The notes under the pieces were generated by a model that saw only the letters and a list, made by a program, of their open reading frames with translations, did no database searches and had not been told where the DNA came from. A program made the position numbers and the translations under genes. This document shows positions 9,244 to 19,017 of a stretch of 64,000 nt of DNA, one piece after another. The stretch is from Pelagibacteraceae bacterium. GTDB taxonomy: Bacteria; Pseudomonadota; Alphaproteobacteria; Pelagibacterales; Pelagibacteraceae. The stretch is taken from positions 1-64,000 of the forward strand of contig JAGYIF010000003.1 of assembly GCA_018402735.1 (NCBI GenBank), in the 5' to 3' direction. How positions within the stretch are numbered: the stretch's first letter is position 1; each line of letters opens with the position of its first letter.

Positions 9244-9289
9244 ATTTAACTATTTAAACTAGAATTAAAATAGATATTTTATCTAAAAA

Positions 9290-9664
9290 TTACAGTTTAC
9301 TTTTGTAAACAGAGTCTAACACTCCATTTACCAAGGCTTTTTGACCTGAATCGTAATACATTTCAGTAACAGCCAGATATTCATCAATAACAACTTTGAA
9401 GGGAACTTTGGGTAAGTATTTAATTTCAAAAATAGCGGATTTTAAAATTATTTTTAGAATCATATCTAAATTTTTAAAACTTATTTTTTCTGACAAATTC
9501 TTGAATAAAATTTCATCAAGTTCTTTTTCTTTATCAAAAAAACCATTAAAAACTTTTTTTATAATTCTTATATATGAACTCTTGGGAAATGAGATTTGAT
9601 GTTGAGAATCGCTAATTCTTTCATAAATTTTTTGAACAACAACTAATCTAGAACTTCCTTTCAT
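9290..9664 (-). CDS. nusB: Transcription antitermination factor NusB
   Basis: Small all-helical RNA-binding protein, 124 aa, that joins NusE (S10), NusA and NusG in antitermination of rRNA operons. The C-terminal segment KVPFKVVIDEYLAVTEMYYDSGQKALVNGVLD matches the conserved helix that carries the family's vInEavelak...a.kfVNGvLd pattern. The N-terminal part is divergent, with the RLVVVQKIY helix still visible. It starts immediately after the ribH stop, the usual ribH-nusB order, and ends the riboflavin operon before the hppA leader. Confidence 0.92.
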   Translation of the reverse strand: MKGSSRLVVVQKIYERISDSQHQISFPKSSYIRIIKKVFNGFFDKEKELDEILFKNLSEKISFKNLDMILKIILKSAIFEIKYLPKVPFKVVIDEYLAVTEMYYDSGQKALVNGVLDSVYKSKL

Positions 9665-10081
9665 CTAAATATATTTCAATAAGGAAACAATTGCTTCAGC
9701 AGCCTCAATACCTTTATTTTTATTTTTAGATTTTGAGCTTCTTTCTGTTGCCTGCTTATAATTTAAAGAGTTAATTATTCCATTTGCAACAGGAATTTTG
9801 AAGGTTACAGAAAGATTTAGTAAAGAATTAACAATTGCAGAAGAGATAAATTCAAAATGTGGTGTTTTTCCTTTAATAATGCAACCTAAAGCAATAAAAA
9901 ATTTATATTTTTTTTTATTAATTTGATGAGCAATTAAAATTGGAATTTCCAAAGATCCTTTGACGGTTTTGATTTCTGCTTCAAGGCCATTATTTTTTAA
10001 AGTCGCAATACAATTTTTTATTAAATTATCTGATATTTCTTTATAATAGTCAGATACGACAATAAGACCAATTTTTTTCAT
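9665..10081 (-). CDS. ribH: 6,7-dimethyl-8-ribityllumazine synthase
   Basis: Condenses the ribityl-pyrimidine with dihydroxybutanone phosphate in the penultimate step of riboflavin synthesis. At 138 aa it is slightly short. The conserved core GCIIKGKTPHFEFI contains the catalytic histidine, and FKIPVANGII matches the segment that binds the substrate pyrimidine. It overlaps the end of the ribB-like gene by 4 nt and is followed directly by nusB, so its product works with its immediate neighbours ribD, ribE and ribBX. Confidence 0.95.
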   Translation of the reverse strand: MKKIGLIVVSDYYKEISDNLIKNCIATLKNNGLEAEIKTVKGSLEIPILIAHQINKKKYKFFIALGCIIKGKTPHFEFISSAIVNSLLNLSVTFKIPVANGIINSLNYKQATERSSKSKNKNKGIEAAEAIVSLLKYI

Positions 10082-11172
10082 TTCAGAATTTCTTGCTTGA
10101 TAATTTTAATTCCAAATCCATCTAAAGCAACTAGACGCTTTTGTTCACTAGAAACTAAAATCATTTTTTTAATTTTTAAGTTAATCAAAATTTGAGCTCC
10201 AACTCCATAATATCTTAAGGGAGCTCCTTTAATAGTATTTTTTTTTACATTTTTAGATGAGAAAGTATTGGGCATTTCTAAAAGGTTTCCTTCTCTAATT
10301 ATTAACAGAACGCAATTTTTTGTTTTTTTGAAATAGTTAAGAGTTTTTTTAACTTTAAAATTAATACTCTTGTTTAAAAAAATATCTATTGAATTTGAAG
10401 ATAAAACTCTGACTTTGGGTATTTTTTTTTCTGATATGGAACCCTTTATAATAGCCAGATGTTGAATGCCATCTAATTTGTTTATAAAGGTTTTGAGAAG
10501 ATATTGGGATTGATCAAAATTAAAAATTCTTTTTTCTTTTAAATAAATTTGAGTTTCTTTTCTTAATCTATAAGAAATAAGATCCTCAATTTTTGCAATT
10601 TTAAGATTATGTTTTTTTGCATATTTAATTAGCTGATCTCTTTTTGCCATCGAGCCGTCATCATTCATTATTTCACAAATGACCGCTGAACTTCCCATGT
10701 TAGATAGTTTTGCAATATCAACCGACGCCTCCGTATGACCAGCTCTCACAAGACAACCACCCTCTCTAGCGACCAACGGAAATATATGGCCAGGTGTAGC
10801 AATGTCTTTTTTGGAAGAATTTTTTTTAATCGCAGTTAAAATAGTTTTACATCTATCGTAAGCAGATATCCCAGTCGTAACGCCTTTTCTTGCTTCAATA
10901 CTTATAGTAAATGCAGTCTTTAATCTTGATTGATTTGAGCTAGGCATTAATTGCAAGCCTAGTTGATCTGCTTTTAATTTGTCCAGAGCAAGACAAATTA
11001 GGCCCCTGCCGTTTCTTGCCATAAAATTTATTTTTTCTGGTGTTGTTTTATTTGCTAAAAAGACCAAATCTCCTTCATTCTCTCTATTCTCATCATCAAC
11101 TAAAATAAAAATTTTACCTTTTCTAGCATCAGCAATAATAGTGTCGATTTTTGAAAATCTAAATTTTGTCAT
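10078..11172 (-). CDS. ribB: 3,4-dihydroxy-2-butanone-4-phosphate synthase with degenerate GTP cyclohydrolase II half (RibBX)
   Basis: Residues about 1-205 are a complete RibB domain that makes dihydroxybutanone phosphate from ribulose 5-phosphate (DDENRENEGDLVFLA near 26; RAGHTEASVDIAKL in the middle). Residues about 210-364 correspond in position to GTP cyclohydrolase II but lack the zinc-binding Cys cluster and the GDVFGS/RCDCG-type motifs. Only a loose match to the tail (LRYYGVGAQIL) remains. Such RibB proteins with a cryptic second half are known in alphaproteobacteria. GTP cyclohydrolase II activity must then come from another gene. Overlaps ribE and ribH by 4 nt each. Confidence 0.92.
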   Translation of the reverse strand: MTKFRFSKIDTIIADARKGKIFILVDDENRENEGDLVFLANKTTPEKINFMARNGRGLICLALDKLKADQLGLQLMPSSNQSRLKTAFTISIEARKGVTTGISAYDRCKTILTAIKKNSSKKDIATPGHIFPLVAREGGCLVRAGHTEASVDIAKLSNMGSSAVICEIMNDDGSMAKRDQLIKYAKKHNLKIAKIEDLISYRLRKETQIYLKEKRIFNFDQSQYLLKTFINKLDGIQHLAIIKGSISEKKIPKVRVLSSNSIDIFLNKSINFKVKKTLNYFKKTKNCVLLIIREGNLLEMPNTFSSKNVKKNTIKGAPLRYYGVGAQILINLKIKKMILVSSEQKRLVALDGFGIKIIKQEILK

Positions 11173-11756
11173 TTGTTACTTATTTTGCTTAAATACTTAA
11201 TTACAATGTCAAATTCGATATTAACTACATCATGCTTGTTTAAATTAATAATATTCGTCATTTTTAAAGTGTGAGGAATAATTACTAATGTAAATTTATT
11301 TTTTACAGCTTTAACAATTGTCAAGGAAACTCCATTAATACAAATAGATCCTTTATCAATAAGTAAGTTTGAAAATTTACTATTTACCAAGATATTAATA
11401 GTCCATGTTTTAGATAATTTAGAAACTGACAAAACCTTACCAACACAATCAACGTGACCTTGAACAAAATGACCGGCTATTTCATCTCCATATTTAAGAG
11501 ATTTTTCAATATTAACTATTGAATTTTTTTTTATTATTTTAAAATTTGTAATTTCAAAAGTTTTGTACGAGATAAAAAAAAATAATTTTTTTTTTGAAAA
11601 CTTAGTCAAGGTCAAACAAGCGCCGTTTACAGCTATTGAAGTTCCAATGTCTTTTTTTGAATGAGGAAGATTAGAAAAAATTTCTAAAACAAATCCTTTA
11701 TTTTGTTTTGATATACTTACAACTTTTCCTGTATTTTTTATAATTCCTGTAAACAT
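11169..11756 (-). CDS. ribE: Riboflavin synthase, alpha chain
   Basis: Dismutates two lumazine molecules to riboflavin. The protein starts with the family hallmark MFTGII and has two tandem lumazine-binding folds, each with its own conserved stretch: IAVNGACLTL in the first half and ICINGVSLTIV in the second, plus HFVQGHVDCVGKV at the junction. 195 aa is normal. It lies 3 nt after ribD and overlaps ribBX by 4 nt, in the riboflavin operon. The symbol ribC is also used for this enzyme in some organisms. Confidence 0.96.
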   Translation of the reverse strand: MFTGIIKNTGKVVSISKQNKGFVLEIFSNLPHSKKDIGTSIAVNGACLTLTKFSKKKLFFFISYKTFEITNFKIIKKNSIVNIEKSLKYGDEIAGHFVQGHVDCVGKVLSVSKLSKTWTINILVNSKFSNLLIDKGSICINGVSLTIVKAVKNKFTLVIIPHTLKMTNIINLNKHDVVNIEFDIVIKYLSKISNK

Positions 11757-11759
11757 TAT

Positions 11760-12830
11760 TTAAAAAGAAAATAGCTTATCATTTAATAAATTTATACTTT
11801 GCTTGTATCTAGATAACCGATTAACAGCCAAAGAGGAAATCAGCTGTTTAGCTGATAATTTACTGTTAATAGAGGTTAAATTTGAGAAAATAAAATGATA
11901 TTTATTGATATATTTTTTATTTTTAAAACATTCCAAAGTTTTTAAACCTCCTTCAATTAAAAGCCTTCTGCAACCATGTGTGTAAATTATTTTTAAAATC
12001 GAAGACACATCAATTAAATTTTCTAATTTTTTTAATTTAATTAGGTTAAAATAATTTTTATATTTTTTTATTTTACTTAAATCATTGCTAGCATGAAATA
12101 TTGTTATTTTTTTTTTGTACAAATTGTAATGCTTTGCTCTTATTGAAAGATCAGGATTTATAACAAAGATGTTTGGTGAGAATTTTTCTAGTCCTGACAA
12201 TCTACAATCTAATTTAGGAATATCCTTTAGAAATGTATTTTTTCCTACTAGAATAGAATCATTCATATATCTTAATAAATGAGCAAATTTTAAAGACTGA
12301 TTATTTGTAAAATACTTTTTTCCATTTAAAATAGTAGAGAAGTTTTTAGTTAGAGCAAGTTTTGATGTTACGTATGGAAATTTACTTTTAACGGAGTAAT
12401 CATACTCTTTATAAAAATTTTTATCACTCGAGTTTATTCTTGATACTAAAATTTTTTTTTCTTTTAATTGATTAATTCCATTGCCATTAACTATAGGATT
12501 AGTATCAATGTATGAATAATAAACTTCTTTAACTTTTTTTTTTTTAATTATTCGGGAGCATGGTGGTGTTTTTCCAAAATGTGAACATGGCTCCATTGTT
12601 ACAAAAATTCTTTTTTTAGTATTGCTTGTTAATCTTGATAATGCGTTATGCTCAGCGTGAGGTCTACCGTTTATAGATGTTATACCTACAGATATAATAT
12701 CATTAGTTAAATTTGTAACAACACAGCCAACAGATGGATTTGCGCCTGTAGTAAATTTATTCAATTTAGCTAGGCTAAAAGCCAACTCAGAAAAATATTT
12801 TTTGTAAAAATTATTTAATTTTTGGGACAT
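11760..12830 (-). CDS. ribD: Bifunctional riboflavin deaminase/reductase RibD
   Basis: Two-domain enzyme of 356 aa. The N-terminal deaminase domain has the zinc-site motifs HAEHNAL and [14 protein letters not shown]. The C-terminal reductase domain shows [12 protein letters not shown] and RLLIEGG. Together they convert the GTP-derived pyrimidine to 5-amino-6-ribitylamino-uracil phosphate. The start lies 20 nt inside the end of nrdR, so translation is probably coupled. The reductase half is divergent and Lys/Asn-rich, in keeping with the AT bias. Confidence 0.95.
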   Translation of the reverse strand: MSQKLNNFYKKYFSELAFSLAKLNKFTTGANPSVGCVVTNLTNDIISVGITSINGRPHAEHNALSRLTSNTKKRIFVTMEPCSHFGKTPPCSRIIKKKKVKEVYYSYIDTNPIVNGNGINQLKEKKILVSRINSSDKNFYKEYDYSVKSKFPYVTSKLALTKNFSTILNGKKYFTNNQSLKFAHLLRYMNDSILVGKNTFLKDIPKLDCRLSGLEKFSPNIFVINPDLSIRAKHYNLYKKKITIFHASNDLSKIKKYKNYFNLIKLKKLENLIDVSSILKIIYTHGCRRLLIEGGLKTLECFKNKKYINKYHFIFSNLTSINSKLSAKQLISSLAVNRLSRYKQSINLLNDKLFSF

Positions 12831-13272
12831 CTATTTTGTCCACAAATTCTTCGAAATCTTTAACTTCTTTAAAATTTGTATATACAGAAGCAAATCGTAC
12901 ATAAGCTACGGGATCAATTTCTTTCAAACCATCCATTACAAATTTTCCAATAGTTGTAGACATGACTTCGTTTTGACCAAGATCTTCAAGATTTCTATAA
13001 ATTTTAGAAATAAACTTTTCGATAGTATCCGTATCTACAGGTCTCTTTCTTAAGGAGATCATCACAGATCTTGTTAATTTATCTCTGTCGAATGGTGATT
13101 TTCTTCCATTCTTTTTTACAACAGTAATTTCTCTAAACTGAACTCTTTCAAAAGTAGTAAATCTTTGATTGCAACAACTACTAAGCCTTCGTCTTCTAAT
13201 AGCAGTACCATCTTCTGAAGCTCTAGAATCAATAACTGAAGTATCCTTTTCTTTACAAAATGGACAAATCAT
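12811..13272 (-). CDS. nrdR: Transcriptional repressor NrdR, altered zinc ribbon
   Basis: Regulator of ribonucleotide reductase genes, 153 aa, with an N-terminal zinc ribbon and an ATP-cone ([16 protein letters not shown] near 50). The ribbon starts MICPFC (C3, C6), but its second knuckle reads [17 protein letters not shown]. Where the family has Cys31-x2-Cys34, here residue 31 is Ser, Cys34 is kept, and an extra Cys sits at 33. Zinc binding might use Cys33 or be weakened. The gene sits between glyA and ribD, a frequent alphaproteobacterial order. Confidence 0.95.
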   Translation of the reverse strand: MICPFCKEKDTSVIDSRASEDGTAIRRRRLSSCCNQRFTTFERVQFREITVVKKNGRKSPFDRDKLTRSVMISLRKRPVDTDTIEKFISKIYRNLEDLGQNEVMSTTIGKFVMDGLKEIDPVAYVRFASVYTNFKEVKDFEEFVDKIDVPKIK

Positions 13273-13277
13273 TAATG

Positions 13278-14564
13278 TTAATAAATAGGAAATCTAGCAC
13301 AAAGTTCTTTTACTTTTATTTGAACCTTTTTTTCAACTTCACTATTGTTATCTTTGTTGTTTTTAAGACCAATAAGAACTTCATTGATATAATCAGCAAC
13401 TAACTTAAATTCAGCTAAACCAAGTCCTCTTGTGGTGCAAGCAGGAGTCCCCAATCTTATTCCTGAAGTGATCCAAGGCTTTTGTTCATCGTAAGGTATT
13501 CCATTTTTGTTGCATGTTAGATTAGCCTTTCCAAGAGAAATTTCTGCCTCTTTACCAGTCAGACCGTGAGGACGAAGATCTAATAGTACAAGGTGTGTAT
13601 CCGTTCCACCTGAAAAAATTTCATGTCCATGATTTTTTAATGTTTCAGATAAAATTTTTGCATTAGATACAACATTTTTTGCATACATTTTAAAATCGTC
13701 AGAAAGTGCTTCTTTAAAACAAACAGCCTTTGCTGCAATCACATGCATTAATGGTCCTCCTTGCAAACCTGGAAATACAGCCGAATTAAATTTTTTAGAA
13801 AGCTCTTCATCATTAGTAAGTATTATTCCTCCCCTAGGACCTCTTAAAACTTTATGCGTCGTTGAAGTTACAACGTCAGCATAATCGCAAGGGTTTGGAT
13901 AAACTTTTCCAGCCACAAGGCCTGAAAAATGGGCCATATCAACCAAGAGCTTTGCTCCTACCTGATCAGTAATATCTCTAAATTTTTTGAAATCAATAAT
14001 TCTAGAATACGCACTACCGCCAGCAATAATTAATTTTGGATTATTTTTTTTTGCTAAATCCATAACATTATCATAGTCAATTAGACCAGTAGTCTTGTCC
14101 ACGCCATAGGCAATAGCATTAAACCATTTACCTGATTGTGATGGTGGCGCTCCATGGGTCAAGTGCCCACCCTGATCTATTCCCATACCCAAAATTGTAT
14201 CTCCAGGATTTAACAATGCTAAAAATACAGCTCCATTAGCTTGAGCTCCGGAGTGTGGCTGAACATTAGCAAATTTTACGTTGTATAATTCTTTTACTCT
14301 TTCTAATGCTAAATTTTCTGCAACATCGACAAATTCACAGCCTCCATAATATCTTTTGCCAGGATAACCTTCTGCATATTTGTTGGTTAAAACAGATCCT
14401 TGAGCATCTAGAACAGCCTTGGAAACAATATTCTCAGAAGCAATAAGCTCAAGATGTGTTTTTTGTCTTTCCAATTCATTGACAAGCGAACCATTTACTT
14501 CTGGATCACTGTCTTGAAGAGATTGGTTAAAAAATGTATTTAAAAAAATATTTTCTACAGACAT
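13278..14564 (-). CDS. glyA: Serine hydroxymethyltransferase
   Basis: PLP enzyme of 428 aa that interconverts serine and glycine and supplies one-carbon units on tetrahydrofolate. The PLP lysine lies in the signature [16 protein letters not shown]. The N-terminal [16 protein letters not shown] and [11 protein letters not shown] segments are also characteristic. It follows rpiB by 2 nt and precedes nrdR by 5 nt on the same strand. No glycine riboswitch could fit in these gaps, so control must be at an upstream promoter before rpiB. Confidence 0.98.
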   Translation of the reverse strand: MSVENIFLNTFFNQSLQDSDPEVNGSLVNELERQKTHLELIASENIVSKAVLDAQGSVLTNKYAEGYPGKRYYGGCEFVDVAENLALERVKELYNVKFANVQPHSGAQANGAVFLALLNPGDTILGMGIDQGGHLTHGAPPSQSGKWFNAIAYGVDKTTGLIDYDNVMDLAKKNNPKLIIAGGSAYSRIIDFKKFRDITDQVGAKLLVDMAHFSGLVAGKVYPNPCDYADVVTSTTHKVLRGPRGGIILTNDEELSKKFNSAVFPGLQGGPLMHVIAAKAVCFKEALSDDFKMYAKNVVSNAKILSETLKNHGHEIFSGGTDTHLVLLDLRPHGLTGKEAEISLGKANLTCNKNGIPYDEQKPWITSGIRLGTPACTTRGLGLAEFKLVADYINEVLIGLKNNKDNNSEVEKKVQIKVKELCARFPIY

Positions 14565-14566
14565 AA

Positions 14567-15016
14567 CTAATTTATTAGCTTAACTCTTCTAGAATGTCTA
14601 CCGCCTTCAAATTCAGTAGTTAAAAAATTCATCACACATTGAAGGGCTATTTTTTTGTTTATTAGTCTGGAACCCAAACAAATGACATTTGCATTATTAT
14701 GCTGTCTAGATAGTTTAGAAGCTTTCACCGTCCCAATTAAAGCAGATCTGATGTTTTTAAATCTATTGGAAGCTATAGACATACCTATACCAGATCCACA
14801 AATTAAAATTCCAAAATTTTTTGAATTAACTTTTTTAGATAATTTTTTTGCATAAGTTGGATAATCAACTGATATATTTTCTCTCTTAGTTCCAACGTCT
14901 GATACGTTTAAATTTTTATATTTTAGAGCTTTTTTAATTATTTCTTTTAATTTGTATCCAGCGTGATCAGATCCGATTACAACAGATTTTGTTAGAAAAT
15001 TTTGTTTTTTAATCAT
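14567..15016 (-). CDS. rpiB: Ribose-5-phosphate isomerase B
   Basis: Interconverts ribose 5-phosphate and ribulose 5-phosphate in the pentose phosphate pathway. The 149-aa protein has the RpiB pattern [13 protein letters not shown] at the N-terminus, the catalytic-cysteine region [17 protein letters not shown] in the middle, and the C-terminal GGRHSRRV. It heads the glyA-nrdR-rib-nusB run. This is sensible because its product ribulose 5-phosphate is the substrate of RibB downstream. Confidence 0.96.
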   Translation of the reverse strand: MIKKQNFLTKSVVIGSDHAGYKLKEIIKKALKYKNLNVSDVGTKRENISVDYPTYAKKLSKKVNSKNFGILICGSGIGMSIASNRFKNIRSALIGTVKASKLSRQHNNANVICLGSRLINKKIALQCVMNFLTTEFEGGRHSRRVKLIN

Positions 15017-15027
15017 GAATTGCTACA

Positions 15028-15056
15028 TATATATAAGAAACATATTTAAACTACAA
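15028..15056 (-). promoter_or_regulatory. Possible promoter for rpiB-glyA-nrdR-rib operon
   Basis: On the minus strand TTGTAG (15056-15051) and TATATA (15033-15028) are 17 nt apart, a sigma70-like pair. The start would fall near 15021, only a few bases before the rpiB ATG, giving an almost leaderless mRNA. AT-rich sequence makes such matches common, so this is weak. Confidence 0.3.
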
Positions 15057-15121
15057 TATCTGGTATGTATTATGAGTTGGTTTAAATTTATAAGATCACT
15101 TAAAATTCAAAGTAGACAATA

Positions 15122-16102
15122 ATGTTTCCAAATACGCGACTTAGAAGAACCCGAATGCATGATTGGTCAAGAAGACTAATTCAAGAAAATTACATTTCAA
15201 GTTCAGATCTTATTTTGCCAATATTTATTAAAGAAGGAAAAAACGTAATAGAAGAAATCAAGTCTATGCCAGATGTATACAAGTATAGCATTGACACATT
15301 AAAAAAAAAAATAAAAGAAGCTATAAAATACAAAATCCCAGCAGTGGCCCTATTTCCTGAAATTAATAATAATAAAAAAAATGAAACTGGTAGTGAGGCT
15401 TTAAATAAAAATAATCTAATTTGTAATGCTGTAAGAGAAATTAAAAGAAGTTTTGGAAATAGCATAGGTGTTATATGCGATGTTGCTTTAGACCCTTACA
15501 CATCACATGGCCATGATGGAATAGTAAAAAAAAATATTGTTGATAATGACGAAACAATAAAGATTTTAATTGAACAATCACTGAATCAAGCAGAGGCTGG
15601 TTGTGATATTTTAGCTCCATCGGATATGATGGACGGTAGAATTGGTGAAATTAGAAAATCATTAGAAAAAAATAATTATAAAAATATACAATTATTATCC
15701 TATGCTGCTAAATATGCTTCTAATTTTTATGGACCCTTTAGAAATGCTGTTGGTAGTCAATCTAAATTAAAAAGTGATAAAAAAAATTATCAAATGGATT
15801 TCAAAAACTCTAACGAGGCTTTGAGAGAAATTGGTATGGATATAAATGAGGGAGCAGATATGGTAATAGTAAAACCCGCGCTCACCTACTTAGATATTAT
15901 CTCAAAAGCTAAACAAGAATTTAACATACCAATTGTTGCCTACAATGTTTCCGGTGAATACTCGATGATAAAAAATGCAATTAAAAATAACATACTCCCT
16001 GAAGATGCTGTTAATGAAATGATGATTTCATTTAAACGTGCTGGAGCAAACTCAGTTATTACTTATTTTGCCATGGAGTTGGCAAGAAAATTAGATAATT
16101 AA
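15122..16102 (+). CDS. hemB: Delta-aminolevulinic acid dehydratase (porphobilinogen synthase)
   Basis: Condenses two 5-aminolevulinate molecules to porphobilinogen in heme synthesis, 326 aa. The Schiff-base lysine region is VIVKPALTYLDII, and the other active-site lysine precedes FYGPF in SYAAKYASNFYGPF. The metal-site loop reads DVALDPYTSHGHDG with Asp where zinc-type enzymes have Cys, so this is the magnesium/zinc-independent type. It stands alone on the plus strand between divergent rpiB and a convergent flavin reductase gene, whose stop it overlaps by 4 nt. Confidence 0.97.
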   Translation: MFPNTRLRRTRMHDWSRRLIQENYISSSDLILPIFIKEGKNVIEEIKSMPDVYKYSIDTLKKKIKEAIKYKIPAVALFPEINNNKKNETGSEALNKNNLICNAVREIKRSFGNSIGVICDVALDPYTSHGHDGIVKKNIVDNDETIKILIEQSLNQAEAGCDILAPSDMMDGRIGEIRKSLEKNNYKNIQLLSYAAKYASNFYGPFRNAVGSQSKLKSDKKNYQMDFKNSNEALREIGMDINEGADMVIVKPALTYLDIISKAKQEFNIPIVAYNVSGEYSMIKNAIKNNILPEDAVNEMMISFKRAGANSVITYFAMELARKLDN

Positions 16103-16542
16103 GAGTTATATTTTCTATTATAATAAATTAATGGCAGTTTTGGTGAAAGAATTTTGCATTTAATCACCTTGTGCAAAATTATATAATGATCCCCTGCAGA
16201 AATTTTTTTGTACATAGCACAATCTAGATAACCTAAAGAGTTAGAAATTATTTCTTTATAAAATTTCTTATCAAACTTATTATTTGAACTAGCAAGTTGA
16301 TTTGATATTTTTTTTTGTTTACGTGACAAAAAAATTATCATGTATTTATTTTTATTTTTTACAAAATCTTGAATGGAAGAGGATTTTTTATCAATACACC
16401 ACATCACAAGTGGAGGGTTTAACGAAACTGAGGAAAATGAATTTACAGTAATTCCAATAAATTTTGATTTATTTTTGGTAACAATCGAAGTTATTCCAGT
16501 TGCAAATAAAGATAGGCATTTTCTTAGTTGAATTGAGTTCAT
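16099..16542 (-). CDS. Flavin reductase-like (FMN-binding split-barrel) protein
   Basis: A 147-aa protein with the flavin-reductase-like domain: LRKCLSLFATGITSIVT at the start, GITVNSFSSVSLNPPLVMWCI with the typical SvSldPPl pattern, and GDHYIILHKVIKC near the end. The family reduces free FMN/FAD with NAD(P)H, often supplying a partner monooxygenase; no partner is next to it. The ORF-track start at 16590 would overlap the DUF2061 gene by 44 nt. ATG at 16542 (MNSIQLRK) begins exactly where family homology begins and leaves a 4-nt gap, so it is preferred. Confidence 0.8.
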   Translation of the reverse strand: MNSIQLRKCLSLFATGITSIVTKNKSKFIGITVNSFSSVSLNPPLVMWCIDKKSSSIQDFVKNKNKYMIIFLSRKQKKISNQLASSNNKFDKKFYKEIISNSLGYLDCAMYKKISAGDHYIILHKVIKCKILSPKLPLIYYNRKYNS

Positions 16543-16546
16543 AAAA

Positions 16547-16753
16547 TTAGTTTTTTTTTGCCCATGAAACTTTATTCCGCAATCTTTCATGGAAATAATA
16601 TAAAAAAACTTTAGTAAAAGATTCTATGCCAGCTATCCAAGAACTAGTACTTACACTTCCTCTAATTAGCCATACTATTAAAAAAGTATCAATGGAGGCA
16701 AAAATTCTCCAACTCACGGCTTTTAGAATGCTTCTTCTTTTACTTTCATTCAT
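16547..16753 (-). CDS. DUF2061 small membrane protein
   Basis: 68 aa, matching DUF2061 proteins: RRSILKAVSWRIFASIDTFLIVWLI contains the conserved SWR-x(5)-DT core and a membrane segment, and ESFTKVFLYYFHERLRNKV is the family's E-x2-TK-x3-YY-HER ending. Two membrane helices are likely. The biochemical role is unknown. It overlaps parC by 4 nt and precedes the flavin reductase gene by 4 nt, so all three are probably on one mRNA. A functional link with topoisomerase IV is doubtful. Confidence 0.85.
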   Translation of the reverse strand: MNESKRRSILKAVSWRIFASIDTFLIVWLIRGSVSTSSWIAGIESFTKVFLYYFHERLRNKVSWAKKN

Positions 16754-19017
16754 ATTAGTAATTTGTAGTTGTTATCAAAGCCTCTGTATAGACTATTGAA
16801 ATTGGCATCTAATTTTAAAACTTTTCCAGCCTTCGCTCTTGGTAGAATATATTTTTTTAAATCTAGCTTATTCATAATTTTATTTGAATAATTATCAAAA
16901 ACATCCATTTTTTTATTAATAGGACTAGATGCTAATAGTGAATATCCTTTTGATTTAAATAATATGATACCGCTACCCTTCTCTTGTTCAGGGATTTCTT
17001 TAGTTTCAAGAATCATACCTTTTGTATCTTCCTTATTTTTTATTAGCAAAAATAAATGTTCATACAAATCTTCAAATTTAGTGGCTGAATGTAAAAAATC
17101 ATTTTTTTTTAGCTTAAAAACTTTTTTTCCGCTTTTCTTATTTGAAATTAAATTATTAGAATTTATAAAAAAACCAAAACCGCTTAATGAACATAATAAA
17201 ATTTTTTTGTTTTCTTCTAATAAAAAAACGTCAATAATCTGTTCATTATCAGTTAAAGTAAAATAAGATGAGAAGGGTCTGCCTTTTGGCAAACCGAAAA
17301 TAAAGGAGTCTCCGTCAATAGTGTAGGATTTTCCAAATGATGAAAGAAATATAAATTTGTCTGATTTTTTTCCATTTACAATAATTTGCTCATACACTGC
17401 AAAATCTCGACTACTTTTATATTGAGAGTAACCAATTCTAGCTTTTAAAAATCCATTATTTGAAATAACCACAGATATTGGATCATTAGATTTTAATTCT
17501 TCAATAAGTTCATCAGGGTCCATTTGGTTAAATTTTTCAATTAAAGTCTTTCTGGGTCCGTAACTTGACTTTTCACCAAAGGCAAAAATTACTTCATCAA
17601 TTTCCCTGTCAATTTCTTTTTTTTGTAAAGCTTTGGAAGCTAGTAGCTTGGTCAAAAATTTCTTATTACTTACAAGTTTATTGTTCTCATCTTCAATTTC
17701 CTTCTGTTCTATTTTTCTTAAACTTCGTAACTTCATATCTAAAATGGCATTTACTTGATTTTCACTAAAGCGATATTTTTTCATTAATTCACTTTTAGGG
17801 TTGTTTGAATTTCGTATAGTTTTAATAATGTTATTAAGATGTTTAAATACAATCAAAAATCCTTTTAAAATTTCTAACCTAAGGTTTATTTTGTTTAAAT
17901 CGTATCTAGATTTTCGATCCAGAATTACATATCTATGTTTTAAAAAATTAGATAATACCTCTTTAAGAGACATTACTTTTGGTTCTAGTCTGTGGTTTAA
18001 CACATTCATGTTTAGAAAAAATTTTACTTGGAGTTCAGTTTGTTGATAAAGACTATTCATTAAGATAATTGGATCCACATTTCTATTTTTTGGTCGTATT
18101 ACAACTCTAATATTTTCATCTGATTCATCAATAACGTTATCTATTAATTTATTTGTTTTATTTATTATTAAATCTGCAATTTTTTCTATTAATTTTGATT
18201 TATTTACTTGGAAAGGAATTTGAGTAATGGAAATTTGATACTGACCTTTTCCAAGATCTTCTATTTTATATTTAGCTCTCAATTCAAAGAAGCCTCTACC
18301 AGTTGAGTAAGCTTTAAAAATCTCATTTTTATCATAATTAAGTATTCCTCCTGTTGGGAAATCTGGTCCTTTTATTATTTTTAACAAATCTTTAATTGAA
18401 CAATCTTTGTGATTATTTAAATATTTGAGACCTAAACATATTTCTTCTAAATTATGAGGAGGGATATTAGTTGCCATCCCAACGGCAATTCCGGAGGAGC
18501 CGTTTGCTAATAAATTTGGAAAGGCTGAGGGAAGAACGGTCGGTTCACTTAATTCACCATCATAAGTTTTTCTAAAATCAACTGTGTCAGAGTCTATGTC
18601 TTTAAGTAAAAATTCTGAGACCTCGGTAAGTTTAGTTTCAGTATATCTCATAGCTGCTGCATTATCGCCGTCAATATTACCGAAGTTTCCTTGTCCATTA
18701 ATTAGAGGATATTTAGTTGCAAAATCTTGTGCCAATCTTACCAGGGCATCATATACGGACTGATCGCCATGAGGATGAAATTTACCAATTACATCACCAA
18801 CAACTCTTGCCGATTTTTTAAAACTAGATTTTGGACTTAGATCCAATAAGTACATTGCGTAAATTAATCGTCGATGCACTGGTTTTAAGCCATCCCTTAC
18901 ATCAGGTAAGGCTCTTTGAGTAATTGTAGATAAAGCGTATGCTAAATATTTTTTCGCAAACTGATTTTTAAGTTGGTCTTCAGTAATATTATTTTGTTTC
19001 ATTTGCTTTTTTTTCAA
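16750..19017 (-). CDS. parC: DNA topoisomerase IV subunit A
   Basis: Type IIA topoisomerase breakage-reunion subunit, 755 aa. It has [14 protein letters not shown] at 37-50, the winged-helix segment [15 protein letters not shown] and the catalytic Tyr125 in [11 protein letters not shown]. The C-terminal half has beta-pinwheel-like repeats without a clear GyrA box, which favours ParC over GyrA. It decatenates daughter chromosomes with ParE. The annotated start overlaps recO by 29 nt. ATG at codon 6 would cut this to 14 nt and is equally plausible. Confidence 0.93.
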   Translation of the reverse strand: MKKKQMKQNNITEDQLKNQFAKKYLAYALSTITQRALPDVRDGLKPVHRRLIYAMYLLDLSPKSSFKKSARVVGDVIGKFHPHGDQSVYDALVRLAQDFATKYPLINGQGNFGNIDGDNAAAMRYTETKLTEVSEFLLKDIDSDTVDFRKTYDGELSEPTVLPSAFPNLLANGSSGIAVGMATNIPPHNLEEICLGLKYLNNHKDCSIKDLLKIIKGPDFPTGGILNYDKNEIFKAYSTGRGFFELRAKYKIEDLGKGQYQISITQIPFQVNKSKLIEKIADLIINKTNKLIDNVIDESDENIRVVIRPKNRNVDPIILMNSLYQQTELQVKFFLNMNVLNHRLEPKVMSLKEVLSNFLKHRYVILDRKSRYDLNKINLRLEILKGFLIVFKHLNNIIKTIRNSNNPKSELMKKYRFSENQVNAILDMKLRSLRKIEQKEIEDENNKLVSNKKFLTKLLASKALQKKEIDREIDEVIFAFGEKSSYGPRKTLIEKFNQMDPDELIEELKSNDPISVVISNNGFLKARIGYSQYKSSRDFAVYEQIIVNGKKSDKFIFLSSFGKSYTIDGDSFIFGLPKGRPFSSYFTLTDNEQIIDVFLLEENKKILLCSLSGFGFFINSNNLISNKKSGKKVFKLKKNDFLHSATKFEDLYEHLFLLIKNKEDTKGMILETKEIPEQEKGSGIILFKSKGYSLLASSPINKKMDVFDNYSNKIMNKLDLKKYILPRAKAGKVLKLDANFNSLYRGFDNNYKLLI

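Noticed and set aside
9290-15016. FMN riboswitch controlling the riboflavin genes
   Set aside because: Gaps between rpiB, glyA, nrdR, ribD, ribE, ribBX, ribH and nusB are at most 5 nt, and the 105-nt region before rpiB shows no RFN-like conserved helices.
15072-15122. 16-codon ORF (MSWFKFIRSLKIQSRQ) whose TAA overlaps the hemB ATG as TAATG
   Set aside because: Could be a leader peptide, but it has no ribosome site and its ATG lies on a possible -10 box, so it may not even be transcribed. Too short to support.
16099-16590. Longer flavin reductase start at 16590
   Set aside because: Would overlap the DUF2061 coding region by 44 nt and adds residues without family similarity.
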